Assembly (NCBI GenBank): GCA_017436285.1
Contig: JAFSDL010000030.1
Location: forward strand, 49,088-113,087
Source of the DNA: Clostridia bacterium
GTDB taxonomy: Bacteria; Bacillota; Clostridia; Oscillospirales; Acutalibacteraceae
DNA length: 64,000 bases
Reading direction: 5' to 3'
The notes beneath the pieces are model-generated. The model worked only from the letters and a program-made list of their open reading frames with translations. It was not told the origin of the DNA and made no database searches. A program made the translations under genes and the position numbers. Shown here in pieces: positions 7,251 to 17,500 of this stretch; positions within the stretch are counted from its first letter, which is position 1; each line of letters starts with the position of its first letter.

Positions 7251-8450
7251 TTGGAATTTACGTATGAAGCGTTAAACCGACAAGGTCAGTCAATAACCGG
7301 TAAGGTTGTAGCTAACTCTACCGGAGAAGCATATGAAAAACTTCGTGAGGCAGGAGTTGTTGTCACAACTCTTACTGAAAATAAAGGTAAGGGCGTTAAG
7401 AAAACAAGAAGTAAAAAGGTTGCTCTTGCAGATATGTCAATGTTTGCACGTCAGCTTTCTGCTATGATTAGCGCAGGTATTCCTGTCACTCAGGCTATGC
7501 AGACTCTTGTTGGACAGACAACTAACCAGACTCTTGCAAATGCAATTAAAAATATTGCTGATGATGTTGAAGGCGGTGTGGCTCTTTCTGAAGCATTTCT
7601 TGGGCAAAGGCCTGTTTTTTCAGACTTGTTCTGCTCGATGATTGCTGCAGGTGAAATGGGCGGTATGCTTGATAAAACACTTCTTGCAATGTCAAACCAG
7701 CTACATAAAGATAAACAGCTTAAGGACTCTGTTAAGTCTGCAACATCATACCCTAAAATGGTTGGTGCGTTTGCTATCATAATCCTTATAGTTATGCTTA
7801 TATTTATGGTTCCCACCTTCCAGGGTATGACAGCAACAGTTGAGGATTTGAACCCGATTACCGAATTTGTTTATTTCCTTTCTGAATCATTGCGTGCTTA
7901 TTGGTATGTAATTTTCCCTGCAATCGGTGTTTTGATTTTCCTTATTATAAAATTTATAAAATCACCTCCGGTTCAACACATTTGGGAAAACCATAAAATG
8001 CAGTGCCCCATTATTGGTGAGCTTATTACTAAAACAATTCTCGCACGTTTCTGCCGTATTTTTGCTACACTTATCGGTGGCGGTGTTACGGCGGTTAAGG
8101 CACTTGAAACTGCAGGTCCCACATCGGGCTCAAAGCTTGTTGAAGACGCAGTTACAAAGGCTATAGAAGAGGTTGAAAATGGCGGAACAATTCACGAATC
8201 TCTTGATGAATCAGGTCTTTTTCCACCAATGCTTATCGGTATGATTGCTATCGGTGAGGAGGCAGGTACACTTCCCACTATGCTTGATAAGGTTGCTGAA
8301 TTCTATGAGGAAGATGTTGACACGCTTGCTAAAAGCTTAGGTTCAACTCTTGAGCCTATTATGCTTGTTGGTCTTGCAAGTATCGTCGGTTTCCTTATTA
8401 TTGCACTTTATCTTCCTGTTTTCCAGGCAACAACAGCAACTCCGGCATAA
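7251..8450 (+). CDS. pilC: Type IV pilus platform protein PilC (GspF family)
   Basis: A 399-residue inner-membrane platform protein. It has two GspF domains, about 68-190 and 270-392, each with the conserved pattern of amphipathic helices, and transmembrane segments near 170-190, 220-243 and 372-395. Motifs include FARQLSAMISAGIPV, FCSMIAAGE and ARFCRIFATLIGGG. The start is TTG at 7251, with AAAGGGGG at 7236-7243. The frame is open upstream to 7050 but that part reads through the nested-repeat element and has no family resemblance. PilC couples PilB and PilT to the pilus base. Confidence 0.9.
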   Translation: MEFTYEALNRQGQSITGKVVANSTGEAYEKLREAGVVVTTLTENKGKGVKKTRSKKVALADMSMFARQLSAMISAGIPVTQAMQTLVGQTTNQTLANAIKNIADDVEGGVALSEAFLGQRPVFSDLFCSMIAAGEMGGMLDKTLLAMSNQLHKDKQLKDSVKSATSYPKMVGAFAIIILIVMLIFMVPTFQGMTATVEDLNPITEFVYFLSESLRAYWYVIFPAIGVLIFLIIKFIKSPPVQHIWENHKMQCPIIGELITKTILARFCRIFATLIGGGVTAVKALETAGPTSGSKLVEDAVTKAIEEVENGGTIHESLDESGLFPPMLIGMIAIGEEAGTLPTMLDKVAEFYEEDVDTLAKSLGSTLEPIMLVGLASIVGFLIIALYLPVFQATTATPA

Positions 8451-8487
8451 AAATAAATTCAAATCCTTCGCAAAGGGAGTAGATATA

Positions 8488-9459
8488 ATGGCTAAAGTAA
8501 ACAGTGCTATCGGCATTGAATACAATTCTCACGAAATTAAAGCAGTTGAGCTTTATAAACACTCAGATGGCAGACTTGATGTTATCACAGCAGGTAAAGA
8601 AATACTTGACGAAAATGTTATGGGTAACGGTATTATTTTAGAAAGTTCACTCTTCGGAGTTGCACTTAATGATCTTATAACAAAAGGTAAATTCAACAAG
8701 ACTGCACCTGTTGTTGTTGGTGTTAATAACGAAAATGTTATTATGCGTTATGCAACCTTTCCCAAGGTTCCTGATGATAAATTAAGAGGCGTTGTTACAA
8801 TGCAGGCTCAGGATTTCATACCCGTTCCTGTTTCTGAATTGGGGCTTGATTTTGTTGTTATTGATGAAACAACAGATGACGACGATCAGCCTGCCTTGAA
8901 TGTTCTTCTTGTTGGTGCAAGAAATATAATGCTTGATAACCTTACTCAGAACTTTGAAGAAGCAAAGCTTGAGGTTGTGGAAATTGATAGCTCATTCCTT
9001 GCCTGGTGTCGCGTTGCTATTGAAGAGGCAGGGGAGGATGAAGTGTTTGGTTTCCTTTGCCTTACTGACGATGTGCTTGATTTCGTTGCAGTTGCAGATA
9101 AAGAAATTAAGATGGTTCGTTCTATTAATATTCCTGACAGAGCAATGATAGAGGTAAAAAAAGCATTTAATAATCCTGAAGAAATTATTACAACAGAAAT
9201 GGATTTGATTGTTGATTTGCTTTATTCGGAGTTGTCTTCTTCAATTAACTATTTCCAGATGCAGACCGGCTATATGTTAAGTAAGGTCCTTTTCTCAGCA
9301 GCTACAGATTTACAAAAAGAGTTTGCGGAAAAGCTTGCAGAAAAGAGCTATGTTCCTCTTGAAATTCCCGAGTTTTATAAGCAGTATTCAGAAGAAGCCT
9401 TTGATGCAAGTGAATTTGCTGGTTGCATCAGTCTTGCAAAGGTAGCATTGGAGGGATAA
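8488..9459 (+). CDS. pilM: Pilus assembly protein PilM (actin-like ATPase)
   Basis: A 323-residue cytoplasmic actin-fold protein that binds the N-terminal tail of PilN. The opening AIGIEYNSHEIKAVEL corresponds to the phosphate-1 loop of the PilM/FtsA superfamily, and the MQAQDFIPVPVSEL segment is typical of PilM. The ATG at 8488 follows AAAGGGAG (8472-8479); the longer frame from 8350 overlaps pilC. The gene ends two bases before the pilN start, suggesting translational coupling. Confidence 0.85.
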   Translation: MAKVNSAIGIEYNSHEIKAVELYKHSDGRLDVITAGKEILDENVMGNGIILESSLFGVALNDLITKGKFNKTAPVVVGVNNENVIMRYATFPKVPDDKLRGVVTMQAQDFIPVPVSELGLDFVVIDETTDDDDQPALNVLLVGARNIMLDNLTQNFEEAKLEVVEIDSSFLAWCRVAIEEAGEDEVFGFLCLTDDVLDFVAVADKEIKMVRSINIPDRAMIEVKKAFNNPEEIITTEMDLIVDLLYSELSSSINYFQMQTGYMLSKVLFSAATDLQKEFAEKLAEKSYVPLEIPEFYKQYSEEAFDASEFAGCISLAKVALEG

Positions 9460-9461
9460 TA

Positions 9462-10088
9462 GTGAAATATAAAGTTAGTTTGCTTCCCGAACAAAAAAAG
9501 AAGCGTTTAATAAACAAAAAGAAGCTTGAGAAAATCAAAGCATTTTCACTTGTTGTTTTAATTGTTCTTGCTTTTTTTACTTTCGTTGTTATGTTTACAA
9601 GTTTTTATGCAGAAAAAAAGCTTGCAGAAGAAAGACAGCGAGAAGACGAATGTGCTCAGCAGGTAGCAGAGCTTGAGCAGTTCCGTGAAATAAATGCTAA
9701 CCTTCAGAACAAGGTTCAGCTTATTGAAAGTATACAAATTGAAGAACCTCAGCTTGTTAATTTTGTTACAAAAATTTCAAACCTTAAGAATCCCGGTATC
9801 TCTATTACAAGCATAGAATGTACTGAATGGAAAACTACAAGAAATTGTGTATTGGTTGGTACTTGTGATAATCGTTCACAATATCTTGCTTTTGAGGAAG
9901 CTCTTAAAGAAGTTGAGGGCGTATCCGCTGTGGCTTGCGCATCTTATAATCAGAGCGTGGGCGAAGCTACAATTGTTGAGTTTACTGTTAATGTAACTTG
10001 CACAGGCGGTGTAGCAGTTATTGAAACAACCACTGCTTCAACAGATACTTCCACAGATACCACAGCTGAAAGCACAGCAACAGAATAA
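9462..10088 (+). CDS. pilN: Pilus assembly protein PilN-like
   Basis: A 208-residue bitopic protein: a short cytoplasmic tail beginning MKYKVSLLPEQKKKR (the LLP motif is where PilM binds in known PilN proteins), a transmembrane helix at about 25-48, a coiled-coil-prone stretch, a ferredoxin-like extracytoplasmic domain, and a Thr/Ser-rich tail. The start is GTG at 9462 preceded by GGAGGG (9450-9455) inside the end of pilM. Position between pilM and pilO supports the call. Confidence 0.8.
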   Translation: MKYKVSLLPEQKKKRLINKKKLEKIKAFSLVVLIVLAFFTFVVMFTSFYAEKKLAEERQREDECAQQVAELEQFREINANLQNKVQLIESIQIEEPQLVNFVTKISNLKNPGISITSIECTEWKTTRNCVLVGTCDNRSQYLAFEEALKEVEGVSAVACASYNQSVGEATIVEFTVNVTCTGGVAVIETTTASTDTSTDTTAESTATE

Positions 10089-10105
10089 GGAAAGGAGAAT
10101 GGTTT

Positions 10106-10702
10106 ATGAAAGGTAAAAAAATAAATCTTGATGATATCAAGCATTCTCCCTATACTTCTGCGGTCGGATTGGGCTTGGTAATGGTTCTGATTTTAGCTAT
10201 TATTGTTTATTTTATTTCAGGTATTTTTCAGACCAAGGACGATATTATAGCTACAAGAGAAGCTTATAAAAAAAATCTTCAGGAAATTGCAATACTTGAG
10301 GAGCTTCGTGCACAGAGCGAAAAAGCTGAAGCACAGTTAGAGGTATATAAAGGTATTCTTCCTGATGATCTTGGAGATGTGTATATTCTTCAAGAGGATG
10401 TTATTAAAACCTGCGAAAATTTCGGCCTTACAGTTTCAACTATCGAGGTTTCACAGGTTCCCGCACAAACACAAGAAACTATTTTTGTTTTAAGTGTTTC
10501 CGGAACATTTGAAAATCTTTATAGTTATATGGCATATATTTCGGAGCTTGAACAAATACACAGATTTGATTCAATTTCAATACTCAAAGCAGAAGAAAAC
10601 AGGTATAATGCAACACTTTCTCTTGCAATACTTTCGCAGAATGGAGCAGAGGGAGTCGTTGGAGCGGTTATTGATGCCGCAGTAGCTGAATCAGCATCAT
10701 AA
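10106..10702 (+). CDS. pilO: Pilus assembly protein PilO-like
   Basis: A 198-residue bitopic membrane protein with a short N-terminal tail, a transmembrane helix at about 21-43, a coiled coil (about 45-85) and a C-terminal ferredoxin-like domain with LSVSGTFENLYSYMAYISELE, a pattern seen in PilO. It should pair with PilN to form the alignment complex. The ATG at 10106 follows AAAGGAG (10091-10097). Confidence 0.8.
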   Translation: MKGKKINLDDIKHSPYTSAVGLGLVMVLILAIIVYFISGIFQTKDDIIATREAYKKNLQEIAILEELRAQSEKAEAQLEVYKGILPDDLGDVYILQEDVIKTCENFGLTVSTIEVSQVPAQTQETIFVLSVSGTFENLYSYMAYISELEQIHRFDSISILKAEENRYNATLSLAILSQNGAEGVVGAVIDAAVAESAS

Positions 10703-10789
10703 ACAGACAAAACAAGTCGAACTTTTGTAAAAAATGTTCGGCTTATAAGTCTTATTATAGAACATTGTTAATCAAAGGGGAAATTAGTT

Positions 10790-12490
10790 TTGTCAGACAT
10801 GAATATAATAATTCCCGGTAGCGTCGGATTTTTTCTTATAAAAAATGGTGCTGTTACCGAACAACAATTGTTTCAGGCATTGGATATACAAAAGAATAGC
10901 AAGGAGTTGTTAGGAACAATTCTTGTTAATGAAGGCTTTTGTACAGAAGCTGATGTGGCTCGTGCAATTGAAATGAAAACTGGCTGCAAGTTCGTTTCGA
11001 TAGAAGAAGTAGGCGTTAACTTTGCAGTTGCCAATTTAATTCCAACAGAAATTATTGCGAGAAAAGGTGTTCTTCCACTTTATCAGGATGAAAAGAGACT
11101 TTTTGTTGTAATGCGTAACCCAAATGATGTGGTTACCCGTGATAACTTGGCAATATTAACAGGCGGTATGGAAATTGTTCCGCTTGTTTCAACTGATACA
11201 GAATTAAATGCCGCTATTGATTCAATTATCAATAACGCTTCAAATATTGATACATACGATGATGAAGAGGATGTAGAGGACGAATATTCAGATTTGGATG
11301 ACCTTGCTGCAGATGAAAAGCCTGCGGTTCAGTTGGTAAACCAGGTTATTTCCAATGCGGTTAAATCAGGCGCATCCGATATTCATATTGAGCCTCTTGA
11401 AAAAACAATGAGAATCCGTCTTCGTATAGACGGTGTTTTGCATGAGGTTCTCCAGCAGCCCATAAAGCTTCACCCTGCAGTATCGTCACGTGTTAAGGTT
11501 ATCGGTGGTATGGATATTGCGGAAAGACGTATTCCTCAGGACGGTCGTACAACAGTTAAGGTTGATGACAGAACCTTTGATATTCGTATTGCAGTTCTTC
11601 CATCAGTTTATGGTGAGAAAATTGTTATGCGTCTTTTGGAGCGTGGTGCAAAATCTGTTCAGCTTAAGGATATCAGATTCTCTCCTGCTCAGTCAGAGAG
11701 ATTTATGAAAACCATATTTATGCCTTATGGATTCCTTCTCGTTACAGGACCTACAGGTAGCGGTAAATCAACAACTCTTTATGCAACTCTTTCAGAGGTT
11801 AGTGATATTACAAAGCACGTTATTACACTTGAAGACCCTGTTGAACGTCGCATGCCCGGTCTTTGCCAGGTTCAGATGAATACCCGTGCAGGTATGACCT
11901 TTGCAGCAGCTCTTCGTTCAGTTCTTCGTGCCGACCCGGATATTGTCATGGTCGGTGAAATCCGTGACGGTGAAACTGCAAAAATCGCCGTTGAATCCGC
12001 TCTTACAGGACATATGGTTTTCTCAACTCTCCATACTAACGATGCGCCCAGTGCGGTTACCCGTCTTGATGAAATGGGTGTTGAGCCCTTCCTTACAGCA
12101 TCATCACTTGTTGGTGTTCTTGCACAGCGTCTTGTTCGTGTGCTTTGCCCACGTTGTAAGGAGGCTGTTGATATTACATATGGTGAGCTCAGAAACAGTA
12201 TGGCAGATTTCCCTATTCCTGAGGGAAAAACTCTTGATGATACAGTAAGAATTTATCAGCCTAAGGGATGCATTTCCTGTAGTAATACAGGCTATAAGGG
12301 TCGTCAGGGCGTATTTGAATTCTTACAGATTACACCTGAAATGAAGAACCTCATTCTCAAACGTTCAGGTGTTCAGGAAATTAAGGAATTAGCTATGAGC
12401 CAGGGTATGCACACTCTTCGCCAGGAAGGTATTGATAAAATTCTTGAAGGTACAACCTCAGTTGAAGAAGTTCTTCGTGTTATCGTATAA
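10790..12490 (+). CDS. pilB: Pilus extension ATPase PilB (GspE family)
   Basis: A 566-residue assembly ATPase. The N-terminal MshEN/GspE-N domain (about 10-150) begins after a TTG start at 10790 with AAAGGGG at 10774-10780; an ATG at 10799 is an alternative. The core has Walker A GPTGSGKSTT (about 320-329), VITLEDPVE, Walker B DIVMVGEIRDGE and GHMVFSTLHTND. A four-cysteine zinc motif, LCPRC (about 453) with GCISC, is present as in PilB/GspE and absent in PilT. It powers prepilin polymerisation on PilC. Confidence 0.93.
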   Translation: MSDMNIIIPGSVGFFLIKNGAVTEQQLFQALDIQKNSKELLGTILVNEGFCTEADVARAIEMKTGCKFVSIEEVGVNFAVANLIPTEIIARKGVLPLYQDEKRLFVVMRNPNDVVTRDNLAILTGGMEIVPLVSTDTELNAAIDSIINNASNIDTYDDEEDVEDEYSDLDDLAADEKPAVQLVNQVISNAVKSGASDIHIEPLEKTMRIRLRIDGVLHEVLQQPIKLHPAVSSRVKVIGGMDIAERRIPQDGRTTVKVDDRTFDIRIAVLPSVYGEKIVMRLLERGAKSVQLKDIRFSPAQSERFMKTIFMPYGFLLVTGPTGSGKSTTLYATLSEVSDITKHVITLEDPVERRMPGLCQVQMNTRAGMTFAAALRSVLRADPDIVMVGEIRDGETAKIAVESALTGHMVFSTLHTNDAPSAVTRLDEMGVEPFLTASSLVGVLAQRLVRVLCPRCKEAVDITYGELRNSMADFPIPEGKTLDDTVRIYQPKGCISCSNTGYKGRQGVFEFLQITPEMKNLILKRSGVQEIKELAMSQGMHTLRQEGIDKILEGTTSVEEVLRVIV

Positions 12491-12562
12491 ATTATTTATT
12501 GGTATTTCACTTTGCGCATTGCACTCTGCATTTTGCACTTTATAAAGAAAGGATTTGAGCGT

Positions 12563-14485
12563 ATGAAGATATTAACAAACAGAAACGGTATTGCTCTTGT
12601 GGCAGTATTGACGCTTTTGCTTGTGTTAACTCTGCTTCTCCCTGCTATGTTCACAATGGCTGAAAGTGCAACCAAATCAGCTATGAGAGGGCAGGATACA
12701 CAGAGAGCTTCATACCTTGCGAGAGCTATGGTTGAAATGACCGTTGCGGCATTTCAGGATGTTTATGATGCTGCAGAAGATGAGCTTGAGGTTGGCGTTA
12801 ACCCGGAAGCAGATGATTATAAAGATACCAATGTATATAAATTAGATTGTTTCTATAGTCAGAAGTCTATGGATGCTAATATGTTATATATGTACCGTAA
12901 TGATGATGTTCCGTTTCCAGAAGATGGAAATGAAGCCTCAAAAGAAAGATATGAAAAATACGGTCTGGTATATTCAACAGTAGCACCTAACGAAGATAAT
13001 ACACAAACCGTTGCAGTTCCTAATGAAAACGGAACAGGCACGGTTGATAAGCTTTGCACATTTATCGGTGAAGCGAATTGTAGTATTACCTACGATGATA
13101 CCATTGAATATTATGTAACAGAATATGATACGCTTACCAAAACCTATAAAACCTTAAAAATTGATAAGGTCACGTATGATAACGGTGACAAAACAACAAC
13201 AGATGAAACTGCACCTCAGTATTCTAAGATAGAAAAGAAAAATGTTGAGTTTGTTGCCAACGCAACAGTTAACGGAAAGGGCTTTGAAAGAAAATGTACT
13301 CTTGTTCTTCCGACAAAGCCTGCTGAACAGAATTGGATTGTTCCTGCAAGTATTGACAGTAATCAGATTTTTGTTGATTCATCAAAAGCTACCAGTGTGA
13401 AAAATATAAAAATACCGGATAGCTTTTTTGTTGATGACGATGCTGTTAAAGGTCAGAAAATGTATATTTTCTCCTGCATCGGTAATATGGTTATCTCCAC
13501 GGAGGGTATGACCATTAAGGATGAAAACGGTAACAATGTAGATTACAATGAATATATTGAAAGCCATCCCGAATATCCTAATCAGTTATCAGACTTTTCA
13601 TTAGGTGTTTATCCGAAAACAACAACAAGAGATCCGGAAAATGACCCGAACTTTGCTTGCGTAGCAACCAATAATATGCGTTCTTGGTCAAAAAATGCTC
13701 AAAAGGATAACTTTGTTGCTTTCACTGCAACAAACGGAATTCAGGTGGATATGCCTGTTAACCTTCTTATTAACCCTTGCCGAACAGGACGTATCGGTGA
13801 TGGTCTTGAATCCAACCAGTCTCTTTATAAATTGCTTTATTTCCAGGCACCTGTAATTGTTTTCAATGAAAGTGTAAACAGCTTTATATCCCTTTATCAG
13901 AAAACCTCTATCCTTGCATCGCTCCTGGATTATAACGCATTCAGAATGAGTTCAATTATTTTAACGGCACCTCAGAGCACACCATATAGTTATTATCATA
14001 AATCACGCGGAAAAACTGTTAAAGCGGGTATGGTTTACTTTATGGAGGATGCTTATGTATGGTTAGTTCCCCTTACTGAAAACGGTTCTAACTGGAAAAC
14101 TCAGACTGTTTACTATAAAGGTGAGGATATTATCCTTTATAAATTTGCTAATGCAGGTGACGTTTATTTGTTCAACACTGAGGTTGAAACAACAATAAGC
14201 CGAACCGTGAACGGTCAGCAAACATCAGATAAATATCCGGCAGGCTTTTCAATGACAAACTATTTTATGGATGTTCTTTATGCTGAGGATGAAACCGATA
14301 CAAATAACCTTGAGTGGTGGCAGTTCTGGTCTTGGATTCAGGAGGGTATTTACGGAGCTGTTTCGGATGCAGTCAGAGATAAGGATTATGTTAAAGAAGA
14401 TTTAAAATATGTTGGTAATGTCAGAACAGGTGATTTGAACAGCACACCTGTTATTGATGATTTCTATGTTATCTGGGATAGTTAA
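12563..14485 (+). CDS. PilX/GspK-like large minor prepilin
   Basis: A 640-residue protein with a short basic leader ending NRNG, followed by IALVAVLTLLLVLTLLLPAMF. This is a class III prepilin signal with Gly at -1 but no Glu at +5, as in GspK/PilX. The large remainder has many Tyr, Thr and Asn residues and resembles no domain I know. The ATG at 12563 follows AAAGAAAGGA. The 60-bp gap before it has a short imperfect duplication (TTGCGCATTGCACTCTGCATTTTGCAC). By analogy with GspK it could cap the fibre in a tip complex with the two prepilins that follow. Confidence 0.7.
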   Translation: MKILTNRNGIALVAVLTLLLVLTLLLPAMFTMAESATKSAMRGQDTQRASYLARAMVEMTVAAFQDVYDAAEDELEVGVNPEADDYKDTNVYKLDCFYSQKSMDANMLYMYRNDDVPFPEDGNEASKERYEKYGLVYSTVAPNEDNTQTVAVPNENGTGTVDKLCTFIGEANCSITYDDTIEYYVTEYDTLTKTYKTLKIDKVTYDNGDKTTTDETAPQYSKIEKKNVEFVANATVNGKGFERKCTLVLPTKPAEQNWIVPASIDSNQIFVDSSKATSVKNIKIPDSFFVDDDAVKGQKMYIFSCIGNMVISTEGMTIKDENGNNVDYNEYIESHPEYPNQLSDFSLGVYPKTTTRDPENDPNFACVATNNMRSWSKNAQKDNFVAFTATNGIQVDMPVNLLINPCRTGRIGDGLESNQSLYKLLYFQAPVIVFNESVNSFISLYQKTSILASLLDYNAFRMSSIILTAPQSTPYSYYHKSRGKTVKAGMVYFMEDAYVWLVPLTENGSNWKTQTVYYKGEDIILYKFANAGDVYLFNTEVETTISRTVNGQQTSDKYPAGFSMTNYFMDVLYAEDETDTNNLEWWQFWSWIQEGIYGAVSDAVRDKDYVKEDLKYVGNVRTGDLNSTPVIDDFYVIWDS

Positions 14486-14533
14486 TTAAAATATTATCAG
14501 AAACATCTATATTTTAAAGAAAGGATTGATTAA

Positions 14534-17500
14534 ATGAAAAAGCGTATTTCTGAAAGCAAAAAGAAAAATCGCATTCTCAATAAATTGGGTATGACCTATG
14601 TTGAGCTTCTTTGCGCACTTTCATTACTCAGTCTTATTGTTGTAATGTTCACACCAATGCTCCTTTCTTCCTATGAAACCTTGTATAATGCCGGTGAAAA
14701 AACTGAAGAAATATATGATTCTAAAACAGAGTTAGAGCAGGGTCTTGCAAGACGTGATGAGGATTTAAGCATTTCTCTTAATATGAATCTGAAGGTCAGC
14801 GCAGAGGTGCTTTTTGAAAACATCAATGTTATAGGAAGAAAAATTGTTGCCACTGCGCAGGAGTCAATGGCAACAGTTTTCGGTCAGGTAAGACCTTCTC
14901 TCAAGCTGATTTCACCCGCTCACGTTAACGATGACAAAACCTCTCACGAAATTCTTATTCAGACAAAGGGTCTGGAATTCAAAGAAATAACAAGCGGTAA
15001 ATTTCCTTATGAGATTGATGCTGATACCGGAAAAAGTGGTTTGCCTGAGGATACAATACATATCGAGGTGGTAATTCCCGATAAAACCAAGGGTGGCGGC
15101 GGAAATAATAACAGCGGTAACAGCGGTGCTACATATGAAGAGGCAGTTTATAGCGGTACCGCAGGCTATTGTAATGTTGAAGTTACCGATAGCGCGGGTG
15201 AAAGCTTTACACCGGATCAGAACGGTGTTATAGGATTTACCAATGAATCCGATGATGGCCGAATCGGTATGATTATTTCAAACGATAAGCTTGATTTCAC
15301 ATATTCTCCTTTGAAAATTCAGGTTTATTACGTTAATACCCGAGGTAAAACGCGTACTGTTTGCGAATATATTTATATTGACCCCCCTACGCTTATGTTT
15401 GCTGGCGAAACTACTGAAGCAGATTACTATACCTCTGCAGGTGTTCAGGAAATTTCAGAAGAAAGCACAAGTGCAACCGGAGAAATTATAAAAACTTCAA
15501 AATATGTTCTTGAGGCTATGGATCGTACAATGAGAACCTCTAACAGCGTTTATTTAACGCAGAATTCTTCTGTTGAATCCTCTATAACTGTTGGCTCGCC
15601 CTCTCAGTTAGGTGTTGAAATTAAGAATATACGCTGGATTTCAAACGATGAAACCGCCGGACTTGATCCATATTATGTTATGACGGGTACAGGTGGTACA
15701 ATTTACAGAATGTATAACTATACATCTGATTCTACAGAGATATATGAACATAGTACCGGTCATTCATCGAAAAACACATCAACTGCATATTATGGCGGTA
15801 CCTCTCATAATTATATTGACCAGGCTTATGATATAACCACGGGTCACAGAGTTTATCCATCTCTCTGGAGCGGTGATTATTCGCATATTTTTGAATATAC
15901 ATCAGCAAAAAAACGAGTTGCTTATGGTTCCTCTGCGAACTACAGTAAGGATGAAACTTGGTTGACATCAGTAAGTCGTGCTGGATTAGTCGGTGATGAC
16001 AAGTATAACGTATTCTCTCTTAAAACTCAGTTTGCTTATTATTACAATGGTGATGGTACGGGACATAAATTTGGCTTTAAAAACGGACGAACAATTTCGT
16101 ATATTCTTACAGAGAGAGGTTGGCCTCTTCGTCTTTATGGTGTTATCGGTCCTGCAGACCCTGATGAAGACTATTTTGAAGATTTTGCGGCGGTATGGGA
16201 TAAAAACCAGATAACGGTCAATATAAGATCATCTACTATTTATAAAAATGCTTCCGAGGTTCTTGCTTTCCATTATAAACACCAGAATGACGAACAGCAG
16301 TCAGACTATGTATATGCCCCCTTAAGAATTAAATCTCTTGCATCATATCCTTTGACCGCAAACACTGATTCGCTGGTAAACTATATGGATACTGCAGACG
16401 ATTATGAAAACTCAACAAGTATGGCTAAAATAAGTACAGTCAGAAGAGGGCAAGGTGAAAGCAACACTAGTGATCGACTGAATGGAGCATCTTTAGATGT
16501 TAATATTACAGATGCCATTTATATTCCCAGCACAACTACTACTGAAGGAACAACATTCTATGTTGGTACTGTTCACGGTTATGCCAATATTATACAAACG
16601 GATAAGATAGAAGCGGGTGCTGCAGAGCATCACGAATATACTAACTTCTGGAGTGTCAAGGACGATACAGATATTTCGGATAACGGAATGGTCGGAAGAT
16701 GGTATCAGAACCGTTCTAATTACTTTGGTACGGGTAATGCTTGTTCTTACCCTAAGGGAGCTATTACGGATTATCTTATTCTCAGCAATGAGGACGGAAC
16801 GGCAACATATGTGGCAAAATATAATGATGGTGACTATTCACGTATGGGTGCAGGTGATCGCCAATCACAGCTTCTTTTCTGTACAAATTACATTTCCGAA
16901 AATGATGCTAAAATTACAAGTGAGAATGCTACAACGATGGGATTATCTAATGGTTCAGATCTTGCCTCAAAAACAGCGTTTTTCTTACCCAACCAATCCA
17001 GAGCATGGACATATTTGTATTTAGATGATGTTAATTTCACTTTTGGCTATGCTTCAAATCGTGAAAGAGTTTATACTAATATTACCTATGACGGTACTCT
17101 TGAATATACCCGTTCATTTGAAAGACTTTATTGGCGTTCTCATTACGGAAAGGATGCTGCTTATACAAAAGAAAACGGTGAATTGACTTTCCAGACATTT
17201 AACGCTAATCAGTCAGTTTATAAAGGTGAATCGTTAGATATCCATCAGGCGAACAGAGCTGTAAGTGACAGCAACGGTAATTTACAAAACGGAAATACAT
17301 ATCTCAACAGCGTGAATAACGATTATTATAACGTTTGGTTCCCCGGAGAAATGTATAACCTTACTCAGGTTGCTTCCAAAGATGGTGTTACTGTTGCAGT
17401 TGGCTATGCGGTTGCAGGTTCTACCTATCAATATGCTCATGCTGCAGATAATAGCGTTACCTCAACGGCTCTCGGAGGCATTTATAACGATGGTGTTCTT

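Noticed and set aside
12491-12562. Short repeated words TTGCAC/CATT before the GspK-like gene as a mobile element
   Set aside because: Only about 30 bp of imperfect duplication without inverted ends; noted but not enough to call.
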